Shown: piece by piece, positions 27,227-35,154 of the stretch
Layout of the letters: every line of letters starts with the position of its first letter
How positions within the stretch are numbered: position 1 is the stretch's first letter
NCBI GenBank assembly: GCA_012797735.1
Contig: JAAZOP010000212.1
Coordinates: forward strand, 1 to 36,107
DNA: 36,107 bases
Origin: Myxococcales bacterium
GTDB lineage: Bacteria > Myxococcota_A > Polyangia > DRWM01 > JAAZOP01
Direction of reading: 5' to 3'
Translations under genes and position numbers: made by a program
The notes under the pieces: generated by a model
Databases searched by the model: none
Told to the model about the DNA's origin: nothing
What the model saw: the letters and a program-made list of their open reading frames with translations, nothing else

Positions 27227-27862
27227 ATGAACACGACCATCTACGTGGTGTTTCACAGCATCTACGGACACGTGTACCGCATGGCCCAGGCGGTTGCGGA
27301 GGGAGCGAAGTCGGTGACCGACGTCGAGGTGAAGCTGTTCCGCGTGCCGGAAACGGTGCCAGCGGACGTGTTGGCGAGAATCGGGGCGTCGGAGGCGCAG
27401 AAGTCGCTGGAGACGGTGCCGGTGATCCAGCCCGACCAGCTGGCGGAAGCGGACGGGCTGGTGTTCGGCACGGGGACCCGTTTCGGCAACATGTCGGCCC
27501 AGATGCGCTCCTTCCTCGACCAGACCGGCGGTCTCTGGATGAAGGGCGCGCTCGTGGGGAAGCCGGCCGGCGTGTTCGTCGCCACCGCGACCCAGCACGG
27601 CGGGCAGGAGACGACCATCACCAGCTTCCATACGACATTGCTGCATCACGGCATGTTGGTGGTCGGCGTCCCCTACTCCGAACAGCGACTCACCGCCATC
27701 GATGCGGTGTCGGGCGGTTCGCCCTACGGTGCCGGGACGATCACCGGCGGCGACGGTCGGCGGATGCCCAGCGAGGATGAACTGGTGATCGCCAGGACGC
27801 AGGGCCGGCGTGTCGCCGAGGTGGCCCGTGCGCTGAAGAGAGGATTCGGCGGCGTCTCCTGA
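27227..27862 (+). CDS. wrbA: WrbA-type NAD(P)H:quinone oxidoreductase
   Basis: A 211-residue flavodoxin-like protein. FMN-binding P-loop region is [19 protein letters not shown], followed by [25 protein letters not shown], the characteristic WrbA block, then [31 protein letters not shown] and the [12 protein letters not shown] block. WrbA proteins are tetrameric FMN enzymes that reduce quinones by two electrons and protect from redox cycling. The ATG follows GGGAGG. It is co-directional with the hydrogenase island but separated from it by 330 bases, so it probably has its own transcription. A role in quinone detoxification or oxygen stress near an oxygen-sensitive enzyme is only suggested by position. 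Confidence 0.95.
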   Translation: MNTTIYVVFHSIYGHVYRMAQAVAEGAKSVTDVEVKLFRVPETVPADVLARIGASEAQKSLETVPVIQPDQLAEADGLVFGTGTRFGNMSAQMRSFLDQTGGLWMKGALVGKPAGVFVATATQHGGQETTITSFHTTLLHHGMLVVGVPYSEQRLTAIDAVSGGSPYGAGTITGGDGRRMPSEDELVIARTQGRRVAEVARALKRGFGGVS

Positions 27863-27871
27863 GCCGCCCTC

Positions 27872-27891
27872 GCCTGCGACGAGACGCAGGC
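27872..27891 (+). terminator. Hairpin after wrbA
   Basis: GCCTGCG and CGCAGGC form a 7-bp perfect stem around an ACGAGA loop, ten bases after the wrbA stop. It is followed by the pyrimidine-rich TCTCCTCT rather than a pure T-run. Position supports a terminator; strength is doubtful. Confidence 0.42.
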
Positions 27892-27917
27892 TCTCCTCTG
27901 GCCGGGGCCGGCGGTTC

Positions 27918-27926
27918 TGCTAGAAT
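27918..27926 (+). promoter_or_regulatory. Possible extended -10 promoter
   Basis: TGCTAGAAT resembles an extended -10 element (TGnTATAAT) with one mismatch in the hexamer, in a locally less GC-rich spot about 35 bases upstream of the ATG at 27961. No good -35 box lies 17 bases upstream (CTGGCC). Extended -10 promoters can do without one. Confidence 0.3.
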
Positions 27927-27960
27927 GACATGGGCGGAGCCCTGGAGGAGGATTGGGGAG

Positions 27961-28614
27961 ATGAGCCTGCTCGGTCGGTCGGTCGTCTTCGGTCTGGCGT
28001 TTGTGGCGGCCGTCGTGGCGATTGCTCTCGGCTTGCGCCGGTGGCGCGAGGCCCCCGCGCCGGAGGGCCGCGGGGCCTGGACTGCGGTGCGCCGCGCCTT
28101 CTGGTCCGCCGCGGCCGTGCTGCTCGGGACGTCGGCCGCCGGGTGCGGCACAGTCACCTGCTACTTGGGCGTGCCGTCGGACGTCGACCAGGACAGTGAT
28201 GCAACGGAAGACGGCGAAGACGCGGACGACTCGGACGACGGCGGCCCGACCGATGCCGCCGGCGAGGGCGATGTCGAGGCGCTCGAGGATGTGGACGCGT
28301 CGGACGACGACGCCGCGGACGTCGGGGATTCCGGGGCGGACACGCCGGCCGACGCACCCGAGCCGGAGGCGATGTGCTACGACCCGGTGGACTTCGACGC
28401 CGGGACCGAGGCGTCCGCGCCGGACGGCGGGAAGCAGGCGTCGTCGGCGGAGGCGGGCCGGGCGCGTCGCACGCTGGCGCGGGCGGGGGCCGTGGCGGCC
28501 CTGCTGCGCGACCCCCAGACGCATCCCGCCGTGCGCGAGACCCTGCGCCGCGACCTCGGGCGGCTCGTTCGCGCCGCGCGGAAGGCGCGCCGGACTCTCG
28601 GCGGGATCGGCTGA
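27961..28614 (+). CDS. Unrecognised membrane-anchored protein with acidic middle and basic tail
   Basis: 217 residues, family not recognised. One membrane segment at about 5-24 is followed by a short basic stretch and a second hydrophobic run ending TSAAGC, which resembles a lipobox but sits about 60 residues in. Then comes a strongly acidic segment of roughly 60 residues made almost only of D, E, A, G and S (SDVDQDSDATEDGEDADD and on), a CYDPVDF motif, and a C-terminal quarter rich in Arg, Ala and Leu (RRTLARAGAVAALLRDP ... RRDLGRLVRAARKARRTL), probably helical. The acidic and basic parts could pair with each other. I chose ATG 27961 because GGAGGAGGATTGGGG precedes it; an upstream in-frame ATG at 27925 has none. 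It is followed after 24 bases by the Cys-rich lipoprotein, probably co-transcribed. Confidence 0.65.
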   Translation: MSLLGRSVVFGLAFVAAVVAIALGLRRWREAPAPEGRGAWTAVRRAFWSAAAVLLGTSAAGCGTVTCYLGVPSDVDQDSDATEDGEDADDSDDGGPTDAAGEGDVEALEDVDASDDDAADVGDSGADTPADAPEPEAMCYDPVDFDAGTEASAPDGGKQASSAEAGRARRTLARAGAVAALLRDPQTHPAVRETLRRDLGRLVRAARKARRTLGGIG

Positions 28615-28638
28615 CCGGAGCACGGGAGGAGCGCGACG

Positions 28639-30096
28639 ATGAGGCCCCGGATTCCCGTTCCTTGTCTGGCGGCGGTCGTGTGGACCGTGGCGGCGGGGTG
28701 TGCGGACGAGAACCCGCTGCCGCCGGTCGACGGCGGCGACCGGGCCGACGTGCTCCGGGACGCCGACGCGGGCGAGGACCGGGTCGGGCCGCCGGCGTGC
28801 GGGGACGGCGTGGTCGATCCCGGCGAGGCGTGCGACGACGCGGACCTGGTTCCGAACGACGGCTGCGACGACCATTGTGCGATCGAGCCGGGCTGGGTCT
28901 GCCCGGAGCCCGGCCGCCCGTGCGTGGCCGCGCGGTGCGGCGATTCGATCGTGGCCGGCGGCGAGCAGTGCGACGACGGCGATGCGGAGGCCGGCGACGG
29001 CTGTTCCGCGGTCTGCCGGCTCGAGGAGGGATGGGCCTGCGACACGCCCGGGAGTGCGTGCCGTCGCACGACGTGCGGCGACGGGGTCGTCGAGGGGACC
29101 GAGCAGTGCGAGGACGGGAACCACGACCTGGGCGACGGTTGCGACCCGTTCTGCCGCCGCGAACCGCGATGTTCCGACGGCGTCTGCTCGGCGGTCTGCG
29201 GCGACGGCGTGCGGCTGGAAGCCGAGGCGTGCGACGACGGCAACACGCGCTCCGGCGACGGTTGTTCCGCCGACTGCACGATCGAGGAAGGGTACACCTG
29301 CACCGACGTGGTGGAGGCGGAGCCGGCCCGGGTGGCGATTCCGATCGTCTACCGCGACTTCCGCGGCTGCGACCTCTCCGACGGCCACCCCGACTTCCAG
29401 TATGCGCTCGGCGACGACCGCGGCATCGTCGCCGAGCGCCTCGGGCCGGACGGGAAGCCGGTCTACGCCCATGCCGGCGGCACCACCCCCACGACGAACG
29501 GCCAGGCGGTCTTCGACGTCTGGTACCGCGACAGCACGCGCTACAACCGGACGCTGGTCGAGCGGCTGACGCTCGACCGCACCGCGCCCGGCACCTTCGT
29601 CTTCGACAGCGGCGAGTTCTTCCCGCTCGACGGCCGTGGTTTCGTCGCCGAGGGATCCGAGTCGCCCCGGAACGGCGGTCACAACTTCCACTTCACCAGC
29701 GAGCTGCGCTACTGGTTCGTGTACGCCGGCGGCGAGACGCTCGATTTCCGCGGCGACGACGACGTCTGGGTCTTCATCAACGGCCATCTCGCCGTCGATA
29801 TCGGCGGGGTCCACGGCGCCGAGACCGGCAGCGTGACGCTCGACGCCGCCGCGGCGGCTTCGTTCGGCCTGCGCGTCGGGGGGACGTACGAGGCGGTGGT
29901 GTTCCAGGCCGAGCGGCACACGTCGGAGTCGTCGTACCGGCTGACGCTGCGCGGTTTCAACCCGCCGCGCAGCGAGTGCGCCTGGGGCCAGTGCGGCGAC
30001 GGCACGGTGCAGTCGGTCTACGGCGAGGAATGCGACGACGGGAACCGGACCTCCGGCGACGGCTGCGACGCCAACTGCCACGTCGAGATCGGCTGA
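28639..30096 (+). CDS. Cys-rich (DUF4215/Myxococcus repeat) lipoprotein with fibro-slime domain
   Basis: 485 residues. The N-terminus has a hydrophobic stretch ending VAAGC (Cys21), so it is probably a surface lipoprotein. Five copies of the Myxococcus-type Cys-rich repeat (CGDGxVxxGExCDDGN...GDGCSxxC) start near residues 54, 100, 146, 187 and 452. Between the fourth and fifth lies a domain of about 210 residues with FRGDDDVWVFINGHLAVDIGGVHG, the PA14-like core of fibro-slime domain proteins, which has an Asp-rich loop likely to bind Ca2+. Such proteins are thought to act in adhesion or carbohydrate binding at the surface; no substrate can be named. GGGAGG precedes the ATG. The gene converges with uvrA, leaving 15 bases between the stops. 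Confidence 0.9.
   Translation: MRPRIPVPCLAAVVWTVAAGCADENPLPPVDGGDRADVLRDADAGEDRVGPPACGDGVVDPGEACDDADLVPNDGCDDHCAIEPGWVCPEPGRPCVAARCGDSIVAGGEQCDDGDAEAGDGCSAVCRLEEGWACDTPGSACRRTTCGDGVVEGTEQCEDGNHDLGDGCDPFCRREPRCSDGVCSAVCGDGVRLEAEACDDGNTRSGDGCSADCTIEEGYTCTDVVEAEPARVAIPIVYRDFRGCDLSDGHPDFQYALGDDRGIVAERLGPDGKPVYAHAGGTTPTTNGQAVFDVWYRDSTRYNRTLVERLTLDRTAPGTFVFDSGEFFPLDGRGFVAEGSESPRNGGHNFHFTSELRYWFVYAGGETLDFRGDDDVWVFINGHLAVDIGGVHGAETGSVTLDAAAAASFGLRVGGTYEAVVFQAERHTSESSYRLTLRGFNPPRSECAWGQCGDGTVQSVYGEECDDGNRTSGDGCDANCHVEIG
28798..29292 (+). repeat. Tandem Cys-rich DUF4215 repeat block (four of five units)
   Basis: Four imperfect coding repeats of roughly 40-46 codons start at 28798, 28936, 29074 and 29197, each opening with a TGCGGCGA-like sequence encoding CGDG/CGDS. 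The first two intervals are 138 bases and the third 123. A fifth unit stands apart at 29992. The repeats are divergent at base level, so they are old rather than recently amplified. Confidence 0.8.
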
Positions 30097-30111
30097 CGCC
30101 CGCGGGCCGCG

Positions 30112-32982
30112 CTACCGGCCTCGCAGCACCGGCTTGAGGTACTGGCCGGTGAACGACCCGGCGGTGCGCGCGACCTGTTCCGGCGTGCCGGTCGCGATCA
30201 CCCGTCCGCCGCCCGCGCCCCCCTCGGGGCCGAGGTCGATGACCCAATCCGCGGTCTTGATCACGTCGAGGTTGTGTTCGATGACGATCACGGTGTTGCC
30301 CTGGTCGACGAGCCGGGAGAGGACCTGGAGCAGCTTGCGGATGTCGTCGAAGTGCAGTCCGGTGGTCGGTTCGTCGAGGACGTACAGCGTGCGGCCGGTG
30401 GCGCGCGTGGAGAGCTCGCGCGCCAGCTTGATCCGCTGCGCCTCGCCGCCGGACAGCGTGGTGGCGCTCTGGCCGAGCTGGAGGTAGCCGAGGCCGACGT
30501 CGAGCAGGGTCTGGAGCTTGGCGCGGACCTTCGGCACGGCGTCGAACAGCTCGAGCGCTTCCTCGACGGAGGCATCGAGGACGTCGGCGATCGACCGGCC
30601 GCGGTACTGCACCTCGAGCGTGTCGCGGTTGTAGCGCCGTCCGCCGCACTCCTCGCAGGTCACGTAGACGTCCGGCAGGAAGTGCATCTCGACGCGAATC
30701 ACCCCCTGGCCCTCGCACGCCTCGCAGCGTCCCCCGCGGGCGCCGGCGACGTTGAACGAGTAGCGTCCGGGGCCGTAGCCGCGGGCCCGCGACTCCGGCA
30801 GCGTCGCGAACACGTCGCGGATCAGCCCGAACACCTGCGTGTAGGTCGCCGGGTTCGAACGGGGCGTGCGGCCGATCGGCTGCTGGTCGATCTCGACCAC
30901 CTTGTCGATGTGCTCGACCCCCAGGAGTTCGCGGTGCGGTCCGGCCCGCTCGCCGCTGCGGTGCAACCGGGCGCGCAGGGCGGGCAGCAGCGTGTCGACG
31001 ACGAGCGAGGACTTGCCGGAGCCGGAGACGCCCGTGACGGCGACGAACAGGCCGAGCGGGATGCGGACATCGATCCCCTGGAGGTTGTTGGTCGTCACGC
31101 CGCGGATCTCGATCGTACGGGGTTGGGGGCGACGGCGCCGCCTCGGCACCTCGATCGACAGCTCGCCGGCGAGGTAGCGGCCGGTGAGCGACTCCTTGCA
31201 CTGGCGGATCTTGTCCGGCGGCCCGGCGCAGACCACCTTCCCGCCGTGTCGCCCGGCGCCGGGGCCGAGATCGATGATCCAGTCGGCGCGCTCCATCGTC
31301 TCCCGGTCGTGCTCGACCACCAGCACGGTGTTGCCCATGTCGCGCAAGGCCAGGAGCGTGTCGATCAGCCGCCGGTTGTCGCGCTGGTGCAGGCCGATGC
31401 TCGGTTCGTCGAGGATGTAGATCACGCCGACGAGCGAGGCGCCGATCTGGGTGGCGAGGCGGATGCGCTGGGCCTCGCCGCCGGACAGGGTGGCGGAGGC
31501 GCGGTCGAGCGTCAGGTAGTCGAGACCGACGTTGATCAGGAAGCGGAGCCGCTGGCGGATCTCCCGCAGCAGCCGGTCGGCGATCGTCCGCTCGCGCGGC
31601 GTCAACTCCAGCCCCTCGAAGAAGCGCAGCGCCTCGGCCGCGGTCAGCGCGGAGACCTCGGCGATGTTCCTGCCCGCCACGCGCACGGCCAGCGCCTCGG
31701 GCCGCAGCCGCGCCCCGCGACAGTCCGGGCACGGGTCGCGGCGCGCGTAGCGGTGGAACTCCTCCATCAGGAACTCGAACCCCTCCTCGTGCGTCGTCGC
31801 CCCCGCCTCGCGCTTGCGCCGCTCGTACTCCTTCGATCGCCGCTCCAGGTTCGGAATCACCCCCTCGAACGGCTTGGAGAACGAGTAGCGGTTGGCGCCG
31901 TCCTCGAGCACGAAGTCGATCGACTGCTCGGTGCCGAACAGCACCGCCCGGCGCGCCGCCTCGGGCAGCTCGCTCCACGGCGCGTCGAGGTCGATCCGGC
32001 AGGCGCGCGCGACCGCCGCCAGCATCTGCTGGCGGAAGGACGAGGTGCGTCCGCCCCACGGCGCGATCGCCCCCTCGCGGAGGCTGAGCGACGGGTCGGG
32101 GACGACGAGCGCCGGGTCGAAGTGGAGGATCTCGCCCAGGCCGCTGCAGGTCGGGCAGGCGCCGTGCGGGTTGTTGAACGAGAACGTCCGCGGCGCCAGC
32201 TCCGGCAGCGCGATCCCGTGCTCGACGCACGCGAACTTCGTCGTCAGCAGCAGGTCCTCGCCCTCGACGACCGCGATCCGCACGAGTCCGTCGGTCATTC
32301 CGACCGCCGTCTCGACCGAGTCGGTCAGCCGGCGCGCCACGCCCTCCTTGACCACCAGCCGGTCGATGTACACCTCCAGCGTGTGCTTCCTGTTCTTGTC
32401 GAGGACGATCTCTTCGGAGAGATCCCGCACCTCCCCGTCGACGTTCACCCGCACGTAGCCGTCGCGCCGCAGCTTGTCGAGCTCGCGGCGGTACTCGCCC
32501 TTGCGGTCCCGCACGATCGGCGCCAGCACCGAGAAGCGGGTGCCGGTAGGAAGCGCGAGCACCCGGTCGACGATCTGCTGCACGGTCGAGGCGGAGACGG
32601 GGCGGTCGCAGACCGGGCAGTGGGGCCGGCCGATGCGCGAGAACAGCACCCGCAGGTGGTCCGCGATCTCGGTCGTCGTCCCGACCGTCGACCGCGGATT
32701 GCGGCTCGCGTTCTTCTGCTCGATCGAGATCGCCGGCGAGAGCCCCTCGATCGAATCCACGTCCGGCTTCCCCATCTGCTCGAGGAACTGCCGGGCGTAG
32801 GCGGACAGCGACTCCACGTAGCGCCGCTGCCCCTCGGCGTACAAAGTGTCGAAGGCCAGCGACGACTTCCCCGAGCCCGACAGGCCGGTGATCACCACCA
32901 GCCGGTCGCGCGGGATGTCGAGGTCGATGTTGCGCAGGTTGTGCTGGCGCGCCCCGCGCACCCGGATCGCCGGAGCGCTCAT
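30112..32982 (-). CDS. uvrA: Excinuclease ABC subunit A
   Basis: 956 residues, the normal UvrA length. It is the damage-recognition ATPase of nucleotide excision repair, acting with UvrB. Two ABC modules are seen: the first has Walker [10 protein letters not shown] at 33-41 and a signature [12 protein letters not shown]; the second has [18 protein letters not shown] and [16 protein letters not shown] with Walker [14 protein letters not shown]. Zinc motifs are CPVC (first, with CPTC later) and CEAC/CEEC in the second module. The gene order on this strand is pdxA then uvrA. The ATG of uvrA overlaps the pdxA TGA (ATGA), so the pair is translationally coupled. The frame stays open far upstream, but that part lies over pdxA in another frame and is not coding. 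Confidence 0.98.
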   Translation of the reverse strand: MSAPAIRVRGARQHNLRNIDLDIPRDRLVVITGLSGSGKSSLAFDTLYAEGQRRYVESLSAYARQFLEQMGKPDVDSIEGLSPAISIEQKNASRNPRSTVGTTTEIADHLRVLFSRIGRPHCPVCDRPVSASTVQQIVDRVLALPTGTRFSVLAPIVRDRKGEYRRELDKLRRDGYVRVNVDGEVRDLSEEIVLDKNRKHTLEVYIDRLVVKEGVARRLTDSVETAVGMTDGLVRIAVVEGEDLLLTTKFACVEHGIALPELAPRTFSFNNPHGACPTCSGLGEILHFDPALVVPDPSLSLREGAIAPWGGRTSSFRQQMLAAVARACRIDLDAPWSELPEAARRAVLFGTEQSIDFVLEDGANRYSFSKPFEGVIPNLERRSKEYERRKREAGATTHEEGFEFLMEEFHRYARRDPCPDCRGARLRPEALAVRVAGRNIAEVSALTAAEALRFFEGLELTPRERTIADRLLREIRQRLRFLINVGLDYLTLDRASATLSGGEAQRIRLATQIGASLVGVIYILDEPSIGLHQRDNRRLIDTLLALRDMGNTVLVVEHDRETMERADWIIDLGPGAGRHGGKVVCAGPPDKIRQCKESLTGRYLAGELSIEVPRRRRRPQPRTIEIRGVTTNNLQGIDVRIPLGLFVAVTGVSGSGKSSLVVDTLLPALRARLHRSGERAGPHRELLGVEHIDKVVEIDQQPIGRTPRSNPATYTQVFGLIRDVFATLPESRARGYGPGRYSFNVAGARGGRCEACEGQGVIRVEMHFLPDVYVTCEECGGRRYNRDTLEVQYRGRSIADVLDASVEEALELFDAVPKVRAKLQTLLDVGLGYLQLGQSATTLSGGEAQRIKLARELSTRATGRTLYVLDEPTTGLHFDDIRKLLQVLSRLVDQGNTVIVIEHNLDVIKTADWVIDLGPEGGAGGGRVIATGTPEQVARTAGSFTGQYLKPVLRGR

Positions 32983-34013
32983 GGGCGGGGCGCGGAGCTC
33001 CGCGCGCGCGCGAGCCGGGTCGCCAGCTTCCAGGCCGCCACCATCCCCCGCGGATCGACCCGGCCGGTTCCCGCGATGTCGTAGGCCGTGCCGTGGTCGG
33101 GCGACGTGCGGACGAACGGCAGCCCGAGCGTGACGTTGACGGTCTCGCCGAACGCCAGCAGGCGGCACGGCAGCATCGCCTGGTCGTGGTACATCGCGAT
33201 CACCGCGTCGAACTTCCCGTCGAGGTGCCGGCGGTAGGCGGTGTCGGCGGGCAGCGGTCCGCTGATCGTGGCCTGCAGGCCCCCCTGCTTGAACTGGCTC
33301 TGCAGCGCCCCGACCACCGGCGCGATCGTCTCGTGCTCCTCGTTGCCGAACAGTCCGTCCTCGCCCGCGTGCGGGTTCAAGCCCGCCACCACCAGCCGCG
33401 GCCGCGCGAACCCCAGCTCCCGCAGGTGCTCCACCTCCAGCCGGCAGACGCGTTCGACCCGCTCCGCCTTGACCGCCTTCGGCACCTCGGCCAGCGCCAG
33501 ATGCGTCGTCACCACCGCCGTCCGCACCTTCTCGCCGGTGAACGCCATCGCCACGTCGCCGGAGCGCAGGCCGGCCAGCCGCGCGAGCAGTTCGGTCGCC
33601 CCCGTGAACCGCGAGCCCATCACCTGCGAGATCCCCGCCTTGTGGATCGGACAGGTCACGATCGCCTGCACCCGGCCCGCCTTGGCCGCCTGCACCGCGA
33701 GCGACAGGTAGCGGAGCTGGGCATGCCCCCCCGCGGGCGTCGCCACCCCGGGCTGCGTGTCCGCCGGCGCGAGCGCCGCGGCTTCGATCAAGGTCGGTCC
33801 CCCCGCGTACGCCTCCGGCCGGTCCGTCGCGTCCCCCGGCAGCGGCCGGAACGGCAGCGGCGGGGTCATCCCGAGCGCCGCGGCGGCGCGGGCGAGCTGG
33901 GCCATCGAGCCGAACATGGTCACGGGGGCGTCCGGCCCCAACTCCCGCAAGAGCAGCAGCGTCAGTTCGCCGCCGACGCCGGCCGGGTCCCCGAGCGTGA
34001 TGCCGATCCGCAT
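32979..34013 (-). CDS. pdxA: 4-Hydroxythreonine-4-phosphate dehydrogenase PdxA
   Basis: 344 residues; oxidises 4-phosphohydroxy-L-threonine with NAD in the DXP-dependent branch of pyridoxal phosphate synthesis. Family marks are the N-terminus [24 protein letters not shown], the substrate/metal region [37 protein letters not shown] with metal-binding His, [13 protein letters not shown] with the second His, and [19 protein letters not shown] chose ATG 34013 because the family starts exactly here; an in-frame ATG at 34100 adds 29 Gly/Arg-rich residues. A strong Shine-Dalgarno is lacking. It is divergent from ftsB across about 100 bases that must hold both promoters. PdxA-like enzymes acting on other phosphorylated substrates exist; synteny does not decide. 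Confidence 0.95.
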   Translation of the reverse strand: MRIGITLGDPAGVGGELTLLLLRELGPDAPVTMFGSMAQLARAAAALGMTPPLPFRPLPGDATDRPEAYAGGPTLIEAAALAPADTQPGVATPAGGHAQLRYLSLAVQAAKAGRVQAIVTCPIHKAGISQVMGSRFTGATELLARLAGLRSGDVAMAFTGEKVRTAVVTTHLALAEVPKAVKAERVERVCRLEVEHLRELGFARPRLVVAGLNPHAGEDGLFGNEEHETIAPVVGALQSQFKQGGLQATISGPLPADTAYRRHLDGKFDAVIAMYHDQAMLPCRLLAFGETVNVTLGLPFVRTSPDHGTAYDIAGTGRVDPRGMVAAWKLATRLARARSSAPRP

Positions 34014-34117
34014 GTCGATCCGCGCCTCTGCTCCGCCCCTCGCGCCCCCGGAAGGCGATCCCCCGCGACCGCCCGTTTTCTTGGAGCGGGCGAATATCAT
34101 AGGTTAGTCTCCCGGCG

Positions 34118-34471
34118 ATGCAAGGGCGGAATCGCGGCGGGACGACGTCTGCGGCACCGGCCGGCGAACCCGGCGCCGTCGGCCCGTTCGCCCGCGCCCA
34201 GGCCTTCCCCGTCCTGATCCTGCTCCTCACGCTGCTCGTCGTCCCGTTCCTGATCTTCGGCGACGAGGGCATCCGGCGCGTCGAACGGCTCGAGACGGAG
34301 CTGGAGCAGATCCGGACCGAGAACGGCAAGCTCGAGGCGCGGGTTCGCGAGCTGCGCCGGCGGCTCGAGGCCTACCGTACGCGGCCCGGGTACCTCGAGG
34401 ACGTGGCGCGCGACGAACTGGGGCTGGTGCGGCCCGACGAACTGGTCCTGGTGTTTCCCGAAGAGCGATGA
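34118..34471 (+). CDS. ftsB: FtsB/DivIC-type septum formation protein
   Basis: 117 residues: a short cytoplasmic Gly/Ala/Pro-rich N-terminus, one membrane helix (about 29-48, [19 protein letters not shown]), a coiled coil ([36 protein letters not shown]) and the typical end [24 protein letters not shown]. This is the FtsB/DivIC layout of a bitopic divisome protein that pairs with FtsL and FtsQ. The extracytoplasmic coiled coil is the interaction region. The N-terminal extension before the helix is somewhat longer than in enterobacterial FtsB. Its ATG has no strong Shine-Dalgarno. Confidence 0.9.
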   Translation: MQGRNRGGTTSAAPAGEPGAVGPFARAQAFPVLILLLTLLVVPFLIFGDEGIRRVERLETELEQIRTENGKLEARVRELRRRLEAYRTRPGYLEDVARDELGLVRPDELVLVFPEER

Positions 34472-34525
34472 CTTGCGGTCCGGCGGTCCCGGCGGCGTGC
34501 GGCGCGCCGGCATCGTCCTCGCGCC

Positions 34526-34551
34526 GGGCAGCCCGCCAAGGGCAGCCCGCC
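34526..34551. repeat. Short tandem repeat, 12 bp twice
   Basis: GGGCAGCCCGCC occurs at 34526-34537 and again at 34540-34551, a 14-base period, in the gap between ftsB and the DUF2284 gene. Each unit contains a GGGC...GCCC inverted element. It may be a protein-binding site or chance in GC-rich DNA. Confidence 0.5.
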
Positions 34552-34593
34552 GAGCCCCTTGATTTCCCCGCACCACCGCGCCACCGTGTCGCC

Positions 34594-35103
34594 ATGACCG
34601 AACGATCACTCGTCCGGTGGATTCGCCGCGCGCGCGAACTCGGCGCCGCGGGCGCGAGAGTCGTCGCTCCCCGTGACGTGGTCTGTGCCGACTGGGTCCG
34701 CATGAAGTGCCAGTTCGGCTGCGACGGGTTCGGTTCCTCCCGCCTCTGCCCGCCCCATTCCCCGACCCCCGAACAGACCCGTCGCGTGCTCGATGGCTAC
34801 CGCCGCCTGCTGCTCGTGCACTGCACGCACCTGGCCGACGTGACCGGGCTGGTCGTCCGGCTCGAGCGCGAGATCTTCCTGGATGGTTGCTACCGCGCCT
34901 TCGCCTGGGGTGCGGGGCCCTGCCGGCTTTGCCGGGGCGCCTGCCAGTTCGAGGCGTGCCGGCATCCCGAGCGGGCCCGGCCGGCGATGGAGGCGTGCGG
35001 GATCGATGTCTTCGCCACCGCGCGCCGCGCGGGGTTTCCGATCGAGGTCGTCCGGACGCGGCGCGACCGGCGGAACTACTTCGGACTGGTCGGCGTGGAC
35101 TGA
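34594..35103 (+). CDS. DUF2284 predicted metal-binding protein
   Basis: 169 residues of the DUF2284 family. Conserved cysteines lie in WVRMKCQFGCDGFGSSRLCPPHSPTPE and in GPCRLCRGACQFEACRHPERARPAMEACGIDVF, enough to bind one or two metal or iron-sulfur centres. The family has no proven reaction that I know of. I start at ATG 34594 because family similarity begins there; an ATG at 34468 overlapping the ftsB stop would add 42 Pro/Arg/Ala-rich residues without conserved character. The chosen ATG lacks a Shine-Dalgarno, so the longer start is not excluded. In an anaerobe, iron-sulfur proteins of this kind often sit with corrinoid or redox genes, but not here. Confidence 0.85.
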   Translation: MTERSLVRWIRRARELGAAGARVVAPRDVVCADWVRMKCQFGCDGFGSSRLCPPHSPTPEQTRRVLDGYRRLLLVHCTHLADVTGLVVRLEREIFLDGCYRAFAWGAGPCRLCRGACQFEACRHPERARPAMEACGIDVFATARRAGFPIEVVRTRRDRRNYFGLVGVD

Positions 35104-35154
35104 TCGACGGGAGGGGGCCCGATACGGCGGGCGCCGCCGCACCGTGCCAACCGG

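Noticed and set aside
33000-34329. A giant minus-strand frame extending uvrA to about 1405 residues
   Set aside because: The extra part is the wrong frame of pdxA and reaches into ftsB; UvrA starts with [16 protein letters not shown] at 32982.
34468-34593. Start of the DUF2284 gene at 34468, overlapping the ftsB stop
   Set aside because: The added 42 residues are Pro/Arg/Ala-rich and lack family character; not fully excluded because ATG 34594 has no Shine-Dalgarno.
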